Assembly: GCA_947623455.1 (NCBI GenBank)
Contig: OX392533.1
Span: 31,618,229-31,682,228 of the forward strand
Direction of reading: 5' to 3'
Origin: Mimachlamys varia
Lineage: Eukaryota > Mollusca > Bivalvia > Pectinida > Pectinidae
DNA: 64,000 bases
The notes under the pieces are model-generated. The model ran no database searches. It was not told where the DNA came from and saw only the letters and a list, made by a program, of their open reading frames with translations. Position numbers and translations under genes: made by a program. Positions 35,517 through 49,700 of this stretch are shown here, piece by piece. Numbering within the stretch: position 1 is the first letter of the stretch; the number at the start of each line of letters is the position of its first letter.

Positions 35517-37475
35517 CTTCCAATGATAACAAGTATGTTCAAAGTCGTGCTCCTTCATGAGCAACGGATTAAACAAAGGTGTGCGTTGGATTTAATTGAT
35601 GATTATACTTAAGCAAAAGTCGTCAAAGTAAATGTCGTTATTGTCCTATAACTCACACTGTTATTGCTGACATTCTTAATAAAGTTTGGTAGTTTTTTGT
35701 GTTACTTGTCATCGATATTAATGTGTTTTAGGCAATAACGATACTTGGTTAAATATTCATTATTTACATTTACAATTTAAATAAGCATTTACGTAGTTTT
35801 CATAATGTGTTTAATGTTCATTGAACAAGAAAATTATATCTTACTATTTTTAAATATTGATGCCGTTATTCCGTAAAGTAAACGATGTTGACATATGATA
35901 TGATAATATGATAATCCGATGCATAAGAACCCGAAAACGTGCATGCCAAATTTGGTCGACTTCACACTAATGGTAGGGATACGAATTACCTTTCTACAAA
36001 ATGTATGTGGTGTTAGGTTGGCAATAATGCTGACAATATTTCGGATAGGCCAACTGCACATTCCGAGAATCAGGGAGAGTAGCCCAATTCATGACGGATA
36101 TTGGTTGATAAAGGCCTTATATTTGTGTTGACGACGCTTCTTTTTCGATATTAAATTTTTGTTCTCGATCTTATCTTTTAAGCAATTAAAATGGGCTAAA
36201 TTAAGCAAAGAAGTTGTCTATAGTTATTTCTCGTTCAAACGAGACTTTGGCGTGATATGCATTGTTTTTAACTTTCAACTTACGTTCGTATTCATACTCG
36301 TTTCGGGTTATAGTCCTATGAACCGAAATGAAAGTTTCTTGGTTTATATATTGACACTGCAGCGCAAATGTAAATATATATATATGCAGTATCACCGATA
36401 TGGTCAAAATATGGTAGGTTTTGTTGTTTTCTTGATACGTTGCCGGATTTCACAATATTTCTTAAGGACGACATATGAACTTTTATTTAGATTATCAGTA
36501 CAATGGTCGCTTAAAATAATTGTAAATGAGACAATAGTGCAAATCGTTCAAGTAGCAGAACACTGGAGGATGAGATTAAAGCATTGTGTTTGAACATTTT
36601 ATTTCTAACGTCTAAGACAAGGCTTTGGATAATTGATATTGAAATGATTAACTATACTTTGTTTAAAATTATTTAAAGCAATTACGGTTTATAATGTTTA
36701 ATATAGATAGTTGTGATCTATATGCGTGTCGCATAATGTGATGGAAGACAACGTCAGTGAAAATAATGTGTGTCTGAGGCAGCAGATGCCAATTTCATTA
36801 AAATGCCTTAACGAAAACATCAAGCACAGCATGTCACATAGTCACGTTATACCGAAAACGGTCAAACGTAACGCTAAGCATATAATGCAATTAACATTTC
36901 AAAGAGTTCTGTATAGCCCGGTAAAAGGGAGGCTTCAATAATCAAAGCAGTAAGTGAAAAAATGGGGTGGGTCATGAAGCAGAGAGAAGCATAAGACACA
37001 TTACACTAGATACATGTACATCCAAATGACTTTTCTTCAGATATCACTCAGGTTATCACTCAGCCGAGTTCACCTTGTTTCCAGATTCTGTGGGCGGTTC
37101 TGCATCAGTGGCGTTTTACGACATGTAGTCTTCACACCTGCATAAGCTGACTAGACACTTGACCAGGAGGACAATCCCAGCTTGTTATATATTGTAAACG
37201 CTGTTGAACTACATATCCCTTACAGAAAAATGTTCTAAATAAAATAAAACACACCTGACTAGAAAATATAACTATTTATTCATCATCCATCCCATAGGTG
37301 ATAACTATACTTACTGATCAGTGTTAAAGTTTCAAGTGTCTATTTATCTAAATAACCTTATATGATTTTCACCCATAAACTAAGACATAGCAACAGTTAA
37401 AAGCGAATAGAAATTAATAAGTCATTTAAAAATAGATACTAACAAAATACCTATTTATAAGTGAATTTAAGATTG
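35517..37475. other. stretch between the two terminal exons, no other exon seen
   Basis: AT-rich. It would be intron if the 35.4 kb exon is used. The 144-residue plus-strand frame at 36.16-36.59 kb shows no domain and mixed composition; not supported. Confidence 0.4.
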
Positions 37476-37481
37476 TTTATT
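37476..37481 (-). promoter_or_regulatory. polyadenylation signal AATAAA for the 37.6 kb terminal exon
   Basis: Minus-strand AATAAA (gttcaataaacaatc) 115 bases after the stop codon of the main last exon. Confidence 0.65.
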
Positions 37482-37595
37482 GAACAAATGTCAACGGATA
37501 TTGAGATTCGTGAAACACGACAAGCGGCAAAACATTCCGGAAACACAGAAAGCATTCGCAAAACAACATCCACCCAGACGCTGCATCCAAGTGAT

Positions 37596-37725
37596 TTACT
37601 CGGGTGAGTAGTTAGCTGGGTACTGAAGCTGGATGTAGCTTGGACAGTTTGGTGTCCTGCAGCACTTCCCCTGGGCCGGGGGCATCATCTGGCAAACGTT
37701 CGGGAGGTTATCCCATTGTACGCAT
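37596..37725 (-). CDS. exon 17: terminal exon, second half of VWC-2
   Basis: Acceptor ttttctttag|A. The first base completes a Leu codon, then [28 protein letters not shown] and a tyrosine-bearing end ([17 protein letters not shown]). The Cys pattern with CC near the end is the usual close of a VWC module. Confidence 0.85.
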
Positions 37726-40700
37726 CTAAAGAAAACCAAAGCTATGCTTAGCGACACAGGTTATTCAACAGGCAGGATGGGAGAGCTGGGGTGTTAAGCA
37801 ATAACACATATATCAGTTATGGCAAACATTCATTGTTTAAAAAAGCAATAGTTAAACAAACATGAAAAGCACAAAAAGGAATTGTATATCATTACTGGAG
37901 TATGTATATATACGTATTGACATTTAGCACAATATTATTATAATACACACCAGCACTTAACAGGTCTGGTGAAGTTCCATGGGTGGAAAGCATCAAGCAA
38001 TTGTACATCATTTATATGTTTATCTTCCGTTTTTAAACGATTTACACGTTAGGACGATAGCAAGAACTTTATTAGTGACACTATATCTCTCCTCCTGTTA
38101 GTTTGACATCACATATGCAAGGTAAAAAGTGAGCGTAAGAGATGGCATGTAGATCCGCGTCCATTAACTCACAATATGAAAATAATATTGGGACGTCTTG
38201 AAATACGCAAAAAATGAGATGGTGCAAAGAGAAAAGGCCGACTTTTCCAAGTTATGATTTTAATTTGAGCTACTTCTGGTGGTTGGAAAGAGAAAATAAT
38301 ACCCTGACTTGCAAAGTGGTGAAAGTATGAGAAATTCCGATCTTGATATTTTCAACAAAAAAAAAAACGTCGAAATTTGAAAATATTTAATAAATTGATA
38401 TATTTTAGTGGAATATTCCTGTTCTACACCCTTGGACATATAATGTCCTCATAGGCAGAGGTCGTAAGGAGTTGAAAGAAATTTCCACGATTGCCCCCAT
38501 GTAAATGCTCTAAATATTGGCAAGACGAGACGAATAGATACACTATACTCACAGCTGTTGGCAGTTATACATTCCCTGTGATCCGTCTGTGCATGTGCAC
38601 CTATAGTCACAGTTGTCCTTCCATGTCTGGCCTTGCTGGTACACTTGTCCCTTGTAGGCACAACCTGCAAATATATACTTCATTATTTCCTGTATTGATA
38701 GTCGTGGACTACTGAATTACAATACGTTAGATGTTTACTTTACACACATTATAACATTGCTGTTGTTGTCTGTATCCATTTGAGCACTGTTTTTATATAA
38801 TCCACTATGGCCAATTACAATGTTGCAAGTGACATTGTCTTGTATCTTTCACTTTTTTATGATTGATGTTGCGTTTAAACAGTATTTATTAAAAACAAAT
38901 TCAAGCAGGCTAACTGAACACATAATTATCCAGGGATTGCAAAACAAGCTAAAACCTTATCTTAATGTGTTTGCGTTTCCTAATAAACTATCCTGTATGG
39001 AAGGGTAGTTAAGCACTATGATAACATAGTTTGGCATATATGGTGAAACGTTCAAGCTAAGATAATTTGTAAGCGTAATGGATGTATGTGTGCACACAAG
39101 ACAGAGTATGTTGTTGTAAACATCACCTATTAATTACGAGAATATATAATGCTTATTGTTAAGTGCTTTCTCACTGAATTTCAATTCCGAAAGGCAAACA
39201 GCAGAGCATTCCGACGGGCGAAATTAACCATTTTAATGCTAAATGACAGTGTATGTAATGAAAGATGTCGTGTTTTACATTCATGACACTTTTCTATTCA
39301 GTCACACCATTAATTACAGTGAAAGTTATTGTTCAAAGCAAGAGATAACCAATAAACCAGTTATAATATATACTATATTTTTTCTAGCCAGGAGCAATGT
39401 TCAATTCAGTAAAACATTTATCAGAAAAAGAAGTAAAACAGGAAATAGACTTCAGGTTGAAACATTAAAACAACCAAATGTTAGAACGTGTTTAATGCTG
39501 ATAGAACTCTCTTTCGTAAGATTTGTTTTTCAATTCATTTTGCACAAAATACGCAAACAAGAACAATAGGGAAAGAACAATGAAGGACGAAAGTTGAAGA
39601 ATCCGTATAAATGGGATGTAAGTAAGTATTGATTAAAATGTCACTCCTTTCATTTGCTAAAAACAGAGAAAACGGAACCAGATACACTCACCGTTCGAAT
39701 GTCCAGTAACAACACCAGATGAGCCGGTGCCTGTTTGGGTCATTGAGCTGCCCATTCCAGTACCTCCTGGTCCGTAATATCCACTTCCGGAGTTTGTTCC
39801 AGTGGTCATAGAACCACCTATTGACGACATAACATAATTCAATTTTCACGTATGTACAAATTGTTTGTATTACTTTAACATTCTTTTTTAAGTTACAGAT
39901 CTTATGGGTTTAAATTCCATTCGTTGTTCATTTAAAAAAGAACATCTATCCGTTAATATCTATTTGTATTTAGACATTTTCGATAGATGACAAGAAACAT
40001 ACACAATGTAGTACTAGTCATCGAAACATCACATAAAACATGTATTGGTTGTGTAAAATAATCTTCACATAATACAGACTTTCCAGCCTGATGAAATTAT
40101 TTACATATATTGCAAAGAACTCAACGAGCAAGATTCTCGAATTATGTATACCTTACCAAAATCAGAGGAAACATGAAAAGTGATTTCGTTGTAGACATCA
40201 AAGGTAAGCATGATTCTTGAATTTCTATTTTTTGTAACGTTGTGCGCAAAGCTATTTCATGAGTAAAATGACTTTATTTTATTAGAACTTATAATAATTC
40301 ATATGATATTGAGCAAGAAACTATATACGCGGTTCACGCTTTATACCAAAAACTGCATTTTTGGAATATATATGGCAGAAAATATCCCCATACATGGACC
40401 TTCTGTACCTTGCAACGCATTCTGTATTAAGGTATTCGACAATTTTGGACATTTAGAATTAAGCAAGTCGTACTTACCACTGCATTTATTACAGGTTTTA
40501 GCACAGTTGTCCTTTACCCATCCGGCATACGTTGTGTCAGTACACACATTGGTACCGTAGGCTGCACAGTTTTGGATTCTATCACTACAGGAGCCTGGAA
40601 GTATGTCAATATTTGGCATGATAACGATTCGTCTTTATGTACTTCTTAAAATGATTTGACAAGAAGCTCTGAATAAAAACTAGAAATGTCTGCGAGACGT

Positions 40701-43700
40701 AGATGCCCACGATCCCCATATAAAATAAGTTCTTCATGCTTATTACGTATGCAAAGTTTGATGACAATCGGATCAGTAGTTATTTAAATAAGCTGGTTAC
40801 ATTACCATGGGACAGGACGGGAAGGGACGGACATGGGTAACACTATATGCCCCCCCCCCCCCATTTCATGACGGGGGCTTAATAAAAAGGTAAGTTTTAA
40901 AAAAAAGCTCCAATATTCTGTTCACACAAATATTTTGAAGCTTATAACACATGTTGTTTGATTACCTTCAGTTACAAGAAAACAATATTGTTGGTTTTGT
41001 TGTGGACAGTTCACTATTGAATGTCATATTTGCATCACCATCTTTGCGGGTTATTTTATTAAAACAAAAACACATACATGTGAAAGTTCCAGATGCTATT
41101 TAAACAGAAAAGAAAACATTTAAACATCAGTAGAAGAAATACAGTTCATCAAGATTATTGATTTAATCTTGACTCGTTGTTAGACAAAATATCATGTCTA
41201 TAACGTACATGTAACTTATACGTTTTGACAATAACTCGCGATTATAGTTGTTATTTATTTAAGTAACATTGGAATCTCCTGACATAATCTCTCTATATAT
41301 ATACATACAGATACAGTAAATATATGATATGTATGATATACATGACATATCATGGACACAACACCTATAGTACACTAGATGGAATTATAAAGCTGTGTTA
41401 TCATTAAAGATTAAACAGTGCAAGGCGGTAAGTTGAAAATCCAAATTATATCAAATATTATCAAAAAGAGGTGTAGGTATGTAAACCTCTTGATATAAAA
41501 AAATAAACATTTAGATAAATACTCGTAAAGTTAAAGCTACATAATCTGTAAAGGATAGTGTGAACCGTGCCACCTACGATATCTTAATGGTTATCAAAGT
41601 TACAGCAAGCCTTTCTTGGGTTCAACATCCAGAACAATCGTCTACCATATTATATTTTGAAAAAACACACATCAATTCTGAATATTTATAATTTAACTTC
41701 ATTGATATTCAACAATAACTTAAATCAAAAGGACAAGGAATTCTAACGCGACATCACGACAGAAAATGTGAAAATGGACGAATGTAGAGAATAAATATAC
41801 ACACATCGCAAAGTAAAACAGTAGGTACAAAATATCTACATGTATGCTTATTAATAGACAAAAAGTAAGTTACGAGATGCATCAAGAGACCCTGCCCTAA
41901 TGATCTCGTATAAATACATGCGTTTAATTGCAACATGGCCCTCATTCAAAACCCTCTTATTGTACAATGTTGTTTGGCTCTAAATGATTAAAAATTATCG
42001 ATCGGCCATTAAAAAAACAAAACAAACAACATCCAAACAAGATATAAAAAAGTTAGAAAAGAAATACTTTTTTTCAATTTCTATGGTGAAAAATCTTGCA
42101 CGATTAGGATCATGATTATGTAAGTACCATGATTTCTATATTGATGATGTAAGTAAAATGAAAAATGTGAACAATCAGCAATTGTTGAATTCGAAAACGT
42201 TTCCCCATATATAACCTTAGCAAGAGTGATGTGGATGTAAAAACATACATTTATGGATATTACAACTGATTGAATACGTAGCATATTCATCAATTTATAT
42301 TATGTAACTCTATCGATGTAAAGGTACAATACGCAGATCAAATGTTTAAAATCCACTTTCAAAGTGCATTTGCCGGTACAAAACTGAGCGAGATGTTCCA
42401 CTTAATCTACCTACCAGAACCTGAACCACCTGTACCAACACCACTTCCACTCGATCCACCCGGAAAAAAGATGGATCCGCCTCCTGTACCTCCAGTTCCA
42501 CCAGTTCCGCTTGGGTAAGTTCCAGTTCCTGTACCACCAGTTCCACTTGGGTAGGTTCCAGTTCCTGTACCACCAGTTCCGCTTGGGTAGGTTCCAGTCC
42601 CTGTTCCTCCAGTTCCACTTGGATAGGTTCCAGTTCCTGTACCACCAGTTCCACTTGGGTAGGTTCCAGTTCCTGTACCACCAGTTCCACTTGGGTAGGT
42701 TCCAGTTCCTGTACCACCAGTTCCACTTGGGTAGGTTCCAGTTCCTGTACCACCAGTTCCACTTGGGTATGTTCCAGTTCCTGTACCACCAGTTCCACTT
42801 GGGTAGGTTCCAGTTCCTGTACCACCAGTTCCACTTGGGTAGGTTCCAGTTCCTGTACCACCAGTTCCACTTGGGTATGTTCCAGTTCCTGTACCACCAG
42901 TTCCACTTGGGTAGGTTCCAGTTCCTGTGCCACCAGTTCCACTTGGGTAGGTTCCAGTTCCTGTACCACCAGTTCCACTTGGGTAGGTTCCAGTTCCTGT
43001 TCCTCCAGTTCCACTTGGATATGTTCCAGTTCCTGTACCTCCAGTTCCACTTGGATATGTTCCAGTTCCTGTACCACCAGTTCCGCTTGGGTATGTCCCA
43101 GTTCCTGTACCACCAGTTCCACTTGGGTAGGTCCCAGTTCCTGTACCACCAGTTCCACTTGGGTAGGTTCCAGTTCCTGTACCTCCAGTTCCACTTGGGT
43201 ATGTTCCAGTTCCTTTTGATAAAATTCTGCTGGTTACATAATAGATTCGAGACATGTTTTGTCAAAGCGGTGCATTTGCATTAGTTCATTGCTAGGTTTA
43301 GCAAGCTTCCTTTTTGCTCAGATGACACGCAGCAAAGCTGCGATAGGAGTTGTTTGGTTGTAAGCCAATGCACATTGGAAGCAATTTCATGATAGAGTGC
43401 GCCGAGTGTACCTTCACCAAAACCTTGTTGCCCTCCTTGATCCGTGATATCTTCACAAACTTGTTTTCACTCTCATTGATAAATTCGAAGCTTATTGCCG
43501 CTGATAAGCAGGGATTCCATGTAACAGGATGCAGGTAATATATAAGAACTCCATTGCAGGAAAGCCAATGATTCGTTGGTTTCAGTTTGATAGATTAACA
43601 AATTGTAACAACCGAATAATGGAAGTAACTAACACACCATGTGAGTCTACATACAAATTCACACAGAAAGTGTGTCATAATCTAAGTAGTACACTGTAAG

Positions 43701-46700
43701 CCAATATAAGGAACAGAGCGAGACGCTTGGTTATGATAAGGAGGCGAGTAGTACATAAAACACAATAATATACAATTATAGCCTTTCGATGAGGTCGATT
43801 TATTGACCTGAGAATAAATATGATATACTTTTCTCATGTCGATAAAAGTATGTGTCGACCGAAATCAAAAGGCAATATTTTTTTTATTATAAATTGATAT
43901 TTTTTATTTTAGTTCATACTACAAGAGAATGTTCTTTTCACTTTTGACTATTGATCAAATTCACAAATAATATTAAAACAACACAAAATAAAATATTGGT
44001 CAATGATTGATTCTACCGGGTCGGTTAAACACCACATTGACTCATCAAAGGTCTTTAATGTTTATATTAGATATGGAAATATCAGTGTTTCTAAATATCA
44101 GGTCAATATCACACAATATTGACTTCCGCGTGATCAAATTTTAGCCAATCAGAAAGAGTAAAAAACATCAATTTATGATAATCTCTTTTGTTTTGTAATT
44201 TCGTTAAAAAGCTTGCATTGTTTTTGTCAAGCACAAAAGCCCATTTAAACATTCAACCATAGCAAATGATATGCACTTTTGCAGAGCAATTTTAGTTAAG
44301 GATTATTCTTTGATTTTGTTTAGTTTATTAGATCATAAATCCAATGGAGCACGAGGTAAATTGCGTAAACGCGAAGCGTTTACGTTAAATTTACCGACTG
44401 CTCCATTGGATTTATGATCTAATAAACTAAACAAAATCAAAGGTTAATCCTTATATTTACAGTATTTTCCTGTAAATGGTTCATAACTTTTCTGTTCAAT
44501 TTAGCCCCACCTTCAGACATATATTTCATTTCAAATCTTACAAACGTGAAAACAGTTCAATAAATGTAACAGCATGAAGTTTGCATAAACCGTAGATAGC
44601 TCCGCCCACATGTATTGTTGTCGACGTCATAGAAATTTTGAACGTTCTCAAGTATAGTTATTGGAAAATAACTCTAGTTTGCAGTACAATGGTTATCGAG
44701 TGAATATCAGTGTAGACTGTAAATATTACAAAATATATTTTGTTTCTTAAAGGGAAATAAATATGCACTATACTGTATAATAATATTAAGCAAGTACGTT
44801 TATCATTTTTATATTTCCGATCTATAAAGTTCAAACTTTGCCTATTTCAACACTGCAATTACATTAAATAACTGTGATTTCGTTTTATTTAACTTCTTTC
44901 AAAACATTGTATCTTTGTTTTTCATGATTAAACCTATTACAAATATAATGGACACACGGTCAGATATGCACATGAAAAAAAAACATAAGATGCATTTAGG
45001 AAAGGTCAAACACCAAGCATAGCATACATTGTATATTAGTATAACCAACGAAAACAACGCTTAGTGTCCCAATGATCTCAAATTCAGTACCTATCATCCT
45101 ACCAATCTTTTTTTTTAAATTATAACTGATCTTGATCAGAATATCTTGTTTTTATAAATCATAGTATTGATAATGACGTTCCACAAGCTGATGTTTAAAA
45201 TATTGCTGATACATTTCAATTGTTGCAAATATTAAAAAAAAGAATGTCAAATGTAAGGATACAAAAATATACCTGTTCCGGTTCCAGTTCCACTTGGGTA
45301 AGTTCCGGTTCCTGTTCCACTTGGGTAAGTTCCGGTTCCAGTTCCACTTGGGTAAGTTCCGGTTCCAGTTCCACTTGGGTATGTTCCGGTTCCAGTTCCA
45401 CTTGGATAAGTTCCGGTGCCAGTTCCACTTGGGTAAGTTCCGGTTCCAGTTCCACTTGGGTAAGTTCCGGTTCCTGTTCCACTAGGGTAAGTTCCGGTTC
45501 CAGTTCCACTTGGGTAAGTTCCGGTTCCTGTTCCACTTGGGTAAGTTCCGGTGCCAGTTCCACTTGGGTAAGTTCCGGTTCCGGTTCCGCTTGGGTAAGT
45601 TCCGGTTCCAGTTCCGCTTGGGTAAGTTCCGGTTCCTGTTCCACTTGGGTAAGTTCCGGTTCCAGTTCCACTTGGGTAAGTTCCGGTTCCTGTTCCACTT
45701 GGGTAAGTTCCGGTTCCAGTACCACTTGGGTAAGTTCCGGTTCCAGTTCCACTTGGGTAAGTTCCGGTTCCAGTTCCACTTGGGTAAGTTCCGGTTCCAG
45801 TTCCACTGGGGTAAGTTCCAGTTCCAGTTCCACTGGGGTAAGTTCCGGTTCCAGTTCCACTGGGGTAAGTTCCAGTGCCCCCAGAACCGCCTGTATATAT
45901 GTTTACTGTCATTAATCTAATGTTCTAAAAAATGATATCAGGTTCTTAATGATGAATAGTAAAAATATTGCCTACCACAATAATGAGATATGGAGAATCG
46001 GTAAAATTAGAAAGAGAGATTTTTATGCATTTATATTAATATAAATTAGTTAAATGACAGCGGAAAAGAATAGATAAAAACAGGAAACAGTAAATATGAT
46101 AGACAAAGTGATAAAGATAAGTTATTATAAGAAAAAATTGTAATAAGGAAAAAAATGAGCTTATGACAATGTAAAAAGCGTAAGCAACTCGTTTTTGGGC
46201 ATACGTAAGCTGTGAATATGCGTCGTATGGAAATATATTACGTAGCTGCCTGTGTCAATCACCGTACCACAAACTGAACCGTGGTCATGGAACGTTTAAG
46301 TTAAATCTGTAATGCATTTCGATAAATAACAATCCAGAACCTAAGCTAAATACTCGAAAGGGAATGGCGAAAGCTGATGCGTATAAAGCTTATAAAACAC
46401 AAGTAATCAACCAGTAATTCTATCACCTTAAAAACAAACAATTTATACAAGCGGAAGGAAAGACAGCAGCCATATAACAAATCGTTTGCTAATTTATGCT
46501 TATGAATATTCATCAACAGTCATTTGATACCAATGTCAAAGCAAAAGCAATCAAGATACGTAGTATGTGGTGTCGATGGAAACCATTGAATGGATATGAT
46601 TAAGCAGTTTATCAATGGGTGAGTGTGTTCTAACTGGGTGACAATTAAAGTGTTCTAAATATTCCAACAATGTTGGTACAAGTACGTCAACGACCTACAG

Positions 46701-49700
46701 TATCAGATATGTTTATAAGAGTGGAACTCTCGGGCGCCGAAGGCGAAACTCATTGAATGGGAACACATATGTGCGCAAATGGAGTTGTTCCTCTTTGCTT
46801 GATACCCTTTACCTTTGATTGTTTCATCACACAATTGCGTTACATCACACTCGGCCTTGATCGGTTATTTCCGGAAAGTATAGAATAACCGGAATATCTG
46901 TCAGTTGATCGTTTTCAAACTGCTAACTTTAAATTATAGAATTTTTATCACTTTCTTAACCAGTATATGAATGATTCTCAGTAAATATCAGAGACGAACT
47001 TTAAAGCTATATTTTGCCTTTGTCATGTTATTTCTGTTAAGGTTTGAATACTATTTAGGAATTTCTTTAATTATCATCTTGCTTCGATATACATAAAACA
47101 CCGCTTTATCAGACAAACTCCAGTTGAACACATTATCGATCAAAGCAAATGCGATTGTGAGACTATTGAAAATGTTCCGGAAGTAACACGACTTTTGCGG
47201 CATTGACGATATCCTACCTGTAACTCTTACAAATATCCAATTAACAATATGTCTCCAATGCTGAAATATTATAGTGAAAACTATAATTCAATGATCTTTA
47301 ATTGTGCAATCGACTGACCCATAACTATATCAAAATGGCCATCATTAAACTTGCCCATAGCCTTTAAAAGCATGCCCTCTCGAAACGAAGTGTTGTATCA
47401 TAAGCCTAAGGGAATTGCCTGAAGCATTTGTATTTCAATTGCCACCAAGCGTGTGCTGCTGCAAGTACATTGCTGTTAGAAGGTATGCATGTTACTGGTA
47501 AAGCGGAAATGTTATTCAAGTTTGACATGCCTAAGGAGGGAATGACTATTGTTCCAGATCCACCTGTCCCGGTTCCTGTCATAGAGCCAGTGCTGGAACC
47601 CACCGCGCCTATGAAATTAATTCTCGTGTGTATTTACTGAAATTCACTAAGCAAAACATATCTCGCTAATTGGGGTGAATTTTACATAACATTACCAAAG
47701 ACCGTGACAAGTTCTATTCCGTTGACATCAACAGCAAATTTGCGCAATTGCGCAAAAACGCCTAACGACCTCAACAAGGCATGTGAGATGAGGGAACCAA
47801 CGCTTATGTAAATGCATTCGATATCATTTCCATTTAGGTGACCATACGTAAAGCTTCTATTAAGAATACTTTAAATATGATATACACGTGCTCAACTGGA
47901 GGAATCTCCATAACAAACAGATCAAAAGGGTTAATAACACCTTAAAGTAGCCGTTTCATATAACTCTTTCCATAGCGTTTGAAAGTCCATCTGTTACATC
48001 CATATTTAGCATGTAGCGCACTTCAAAAATGACACTAAATCCGTAAATATCAATAAATATATTAATGAAATGAACATTTTAAACTTTGCAGGTGATTTGA
48101 AATGTACTTACCACATTTATTGCAGAAAGATGGACAGTTTTTGATGACCCATTGTTCATACTGCGCATCAGTACATACAGTGTTTCCGTAGGCAGCGCAG
48201 TTGGCAATAGTATCAGAACAGGATCCTACAAAACCAATAAATTACAATGTTTCCTTCATGTTGATAAAGATCAAAACAATCATGTGGAAATCACATAATC
48301 TTATCAAGCTTTCTAGATGTTTACACACTCTGTAAAATATTTGCGATGAACATCTATTATAACGTGAATAGCAAATCATGCGGTGCTCTTTGCTGAGGGA
48401 GATATAAAACGTTTAAACATGTGTACATTTCATAAGCATATTAAATGAAACGTACATGTATTTTCATTTAATACCTGTAACAATATGTCCACAGAAAATG
48501 CAGCAAAGATGCTGAACACCAAATCTTTATTTTACGAAAATGAGTTACTTACAGTCCAAGACTAAAGGGAAAACATACACGGCAAGATATACTAAAACCT
48601 TTTGTTGTAGGCATTATTCCTAACATTCCGGAAGGCATTTAGACATGAGGGGGGGGGGGGGGGCAGAAATTGATAAAATACCTAACGATCCAACCAATCA
48701 CGAGCGCCTTGCGCCGCTTTGGGTGTTTGAAAAATACGAAAGCGACTTGTTACATCATGTCGTGGGGGGATTAGTGAGAAGGTTCGATGAATATTTCATG
48801 CAAATGAAAGTAAATAGGTAACTACATATATTTTTTAACCCTTCCCAAACAATTGCGAAGTTCTTAATACATAATATTTACGGACTTCATGTTACAGGTA
48901 GATATGATATTTCGAAATTTCATTTAATTATGTAAACAAATGAATTCATCTTTCTTTTATTTCTACTTATGTTTGCAAACACTACTATTTTTGTTGTACA
49001 ATATGTCCAAAACGACCTAAAGCATTCGTTTAAACAAATTTTGTTCAAATGTGTTATACACGTCTACGATCTTTTCATAATAAAAAATATAATGAAACGA
49101 ATGATATAATGGAAAGATGTTATAAGAATGCCATGAGAGATAAGATTTTTTTGTACAACGAGGATATTTTTCCAAAGGCACGGCCAATGTGATTTTATCA
49201 GTTGTTTGAAAATAACGACTTAAAACACATACATTTACATGAACTAAAACATGTACAAACAAAAACATTATCAAACATGTTACTTACCACTACTACTTGC
49301 TCCGCCAGCTGAAATAAGGCACAGCAAATATTAGTAATCGAAATATCTAATAATCCCTTTTCCATAACAATCGGACAAAGACCTATCTAGTTTTCAAAAA
49401 ATAAAACATAAAAAGTAATTGACTACGATAATGGTTCTATACCATATTAACCTAAGCTACATTCTATTGAATCTTTCTACATTATATGGAAAATGATTTC
49501 ATAACATTTGAAATAAGCAAACATATGCATGAACATATTTACTTCAAACAATTACTAAATTACAATACATCAAAAATGACATATCAGAGAAACCAATACA
49601 CAGTAGCATTTTCAACTTTGCAAATGTGTTTACATGTCGCAATTTGCTCTGAATATCGTGATTTTCTTGATAGATGTAAGCTGTTGACGAACAAACGTAT

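Noticed and set aside
36159..36593. 144-residue plus-strand open frame
   Set aside because: No domain, mixed hydrophobic composition, and antisense to the region between the terminal exons; likely chance.
42346..43284. Long open frames in other frames and on the plus strand over exon 13
   Set aside because: Shadows of a 36-bp repeat lacking stops; only the TYPSG frame joins the neighbouring exons in phase.
45216..45920. Long open frames in other frames over exon 12
   Set aside because: Same reason: a 27-bp repeat keeps other frames open; they do not match flanking splice phases.
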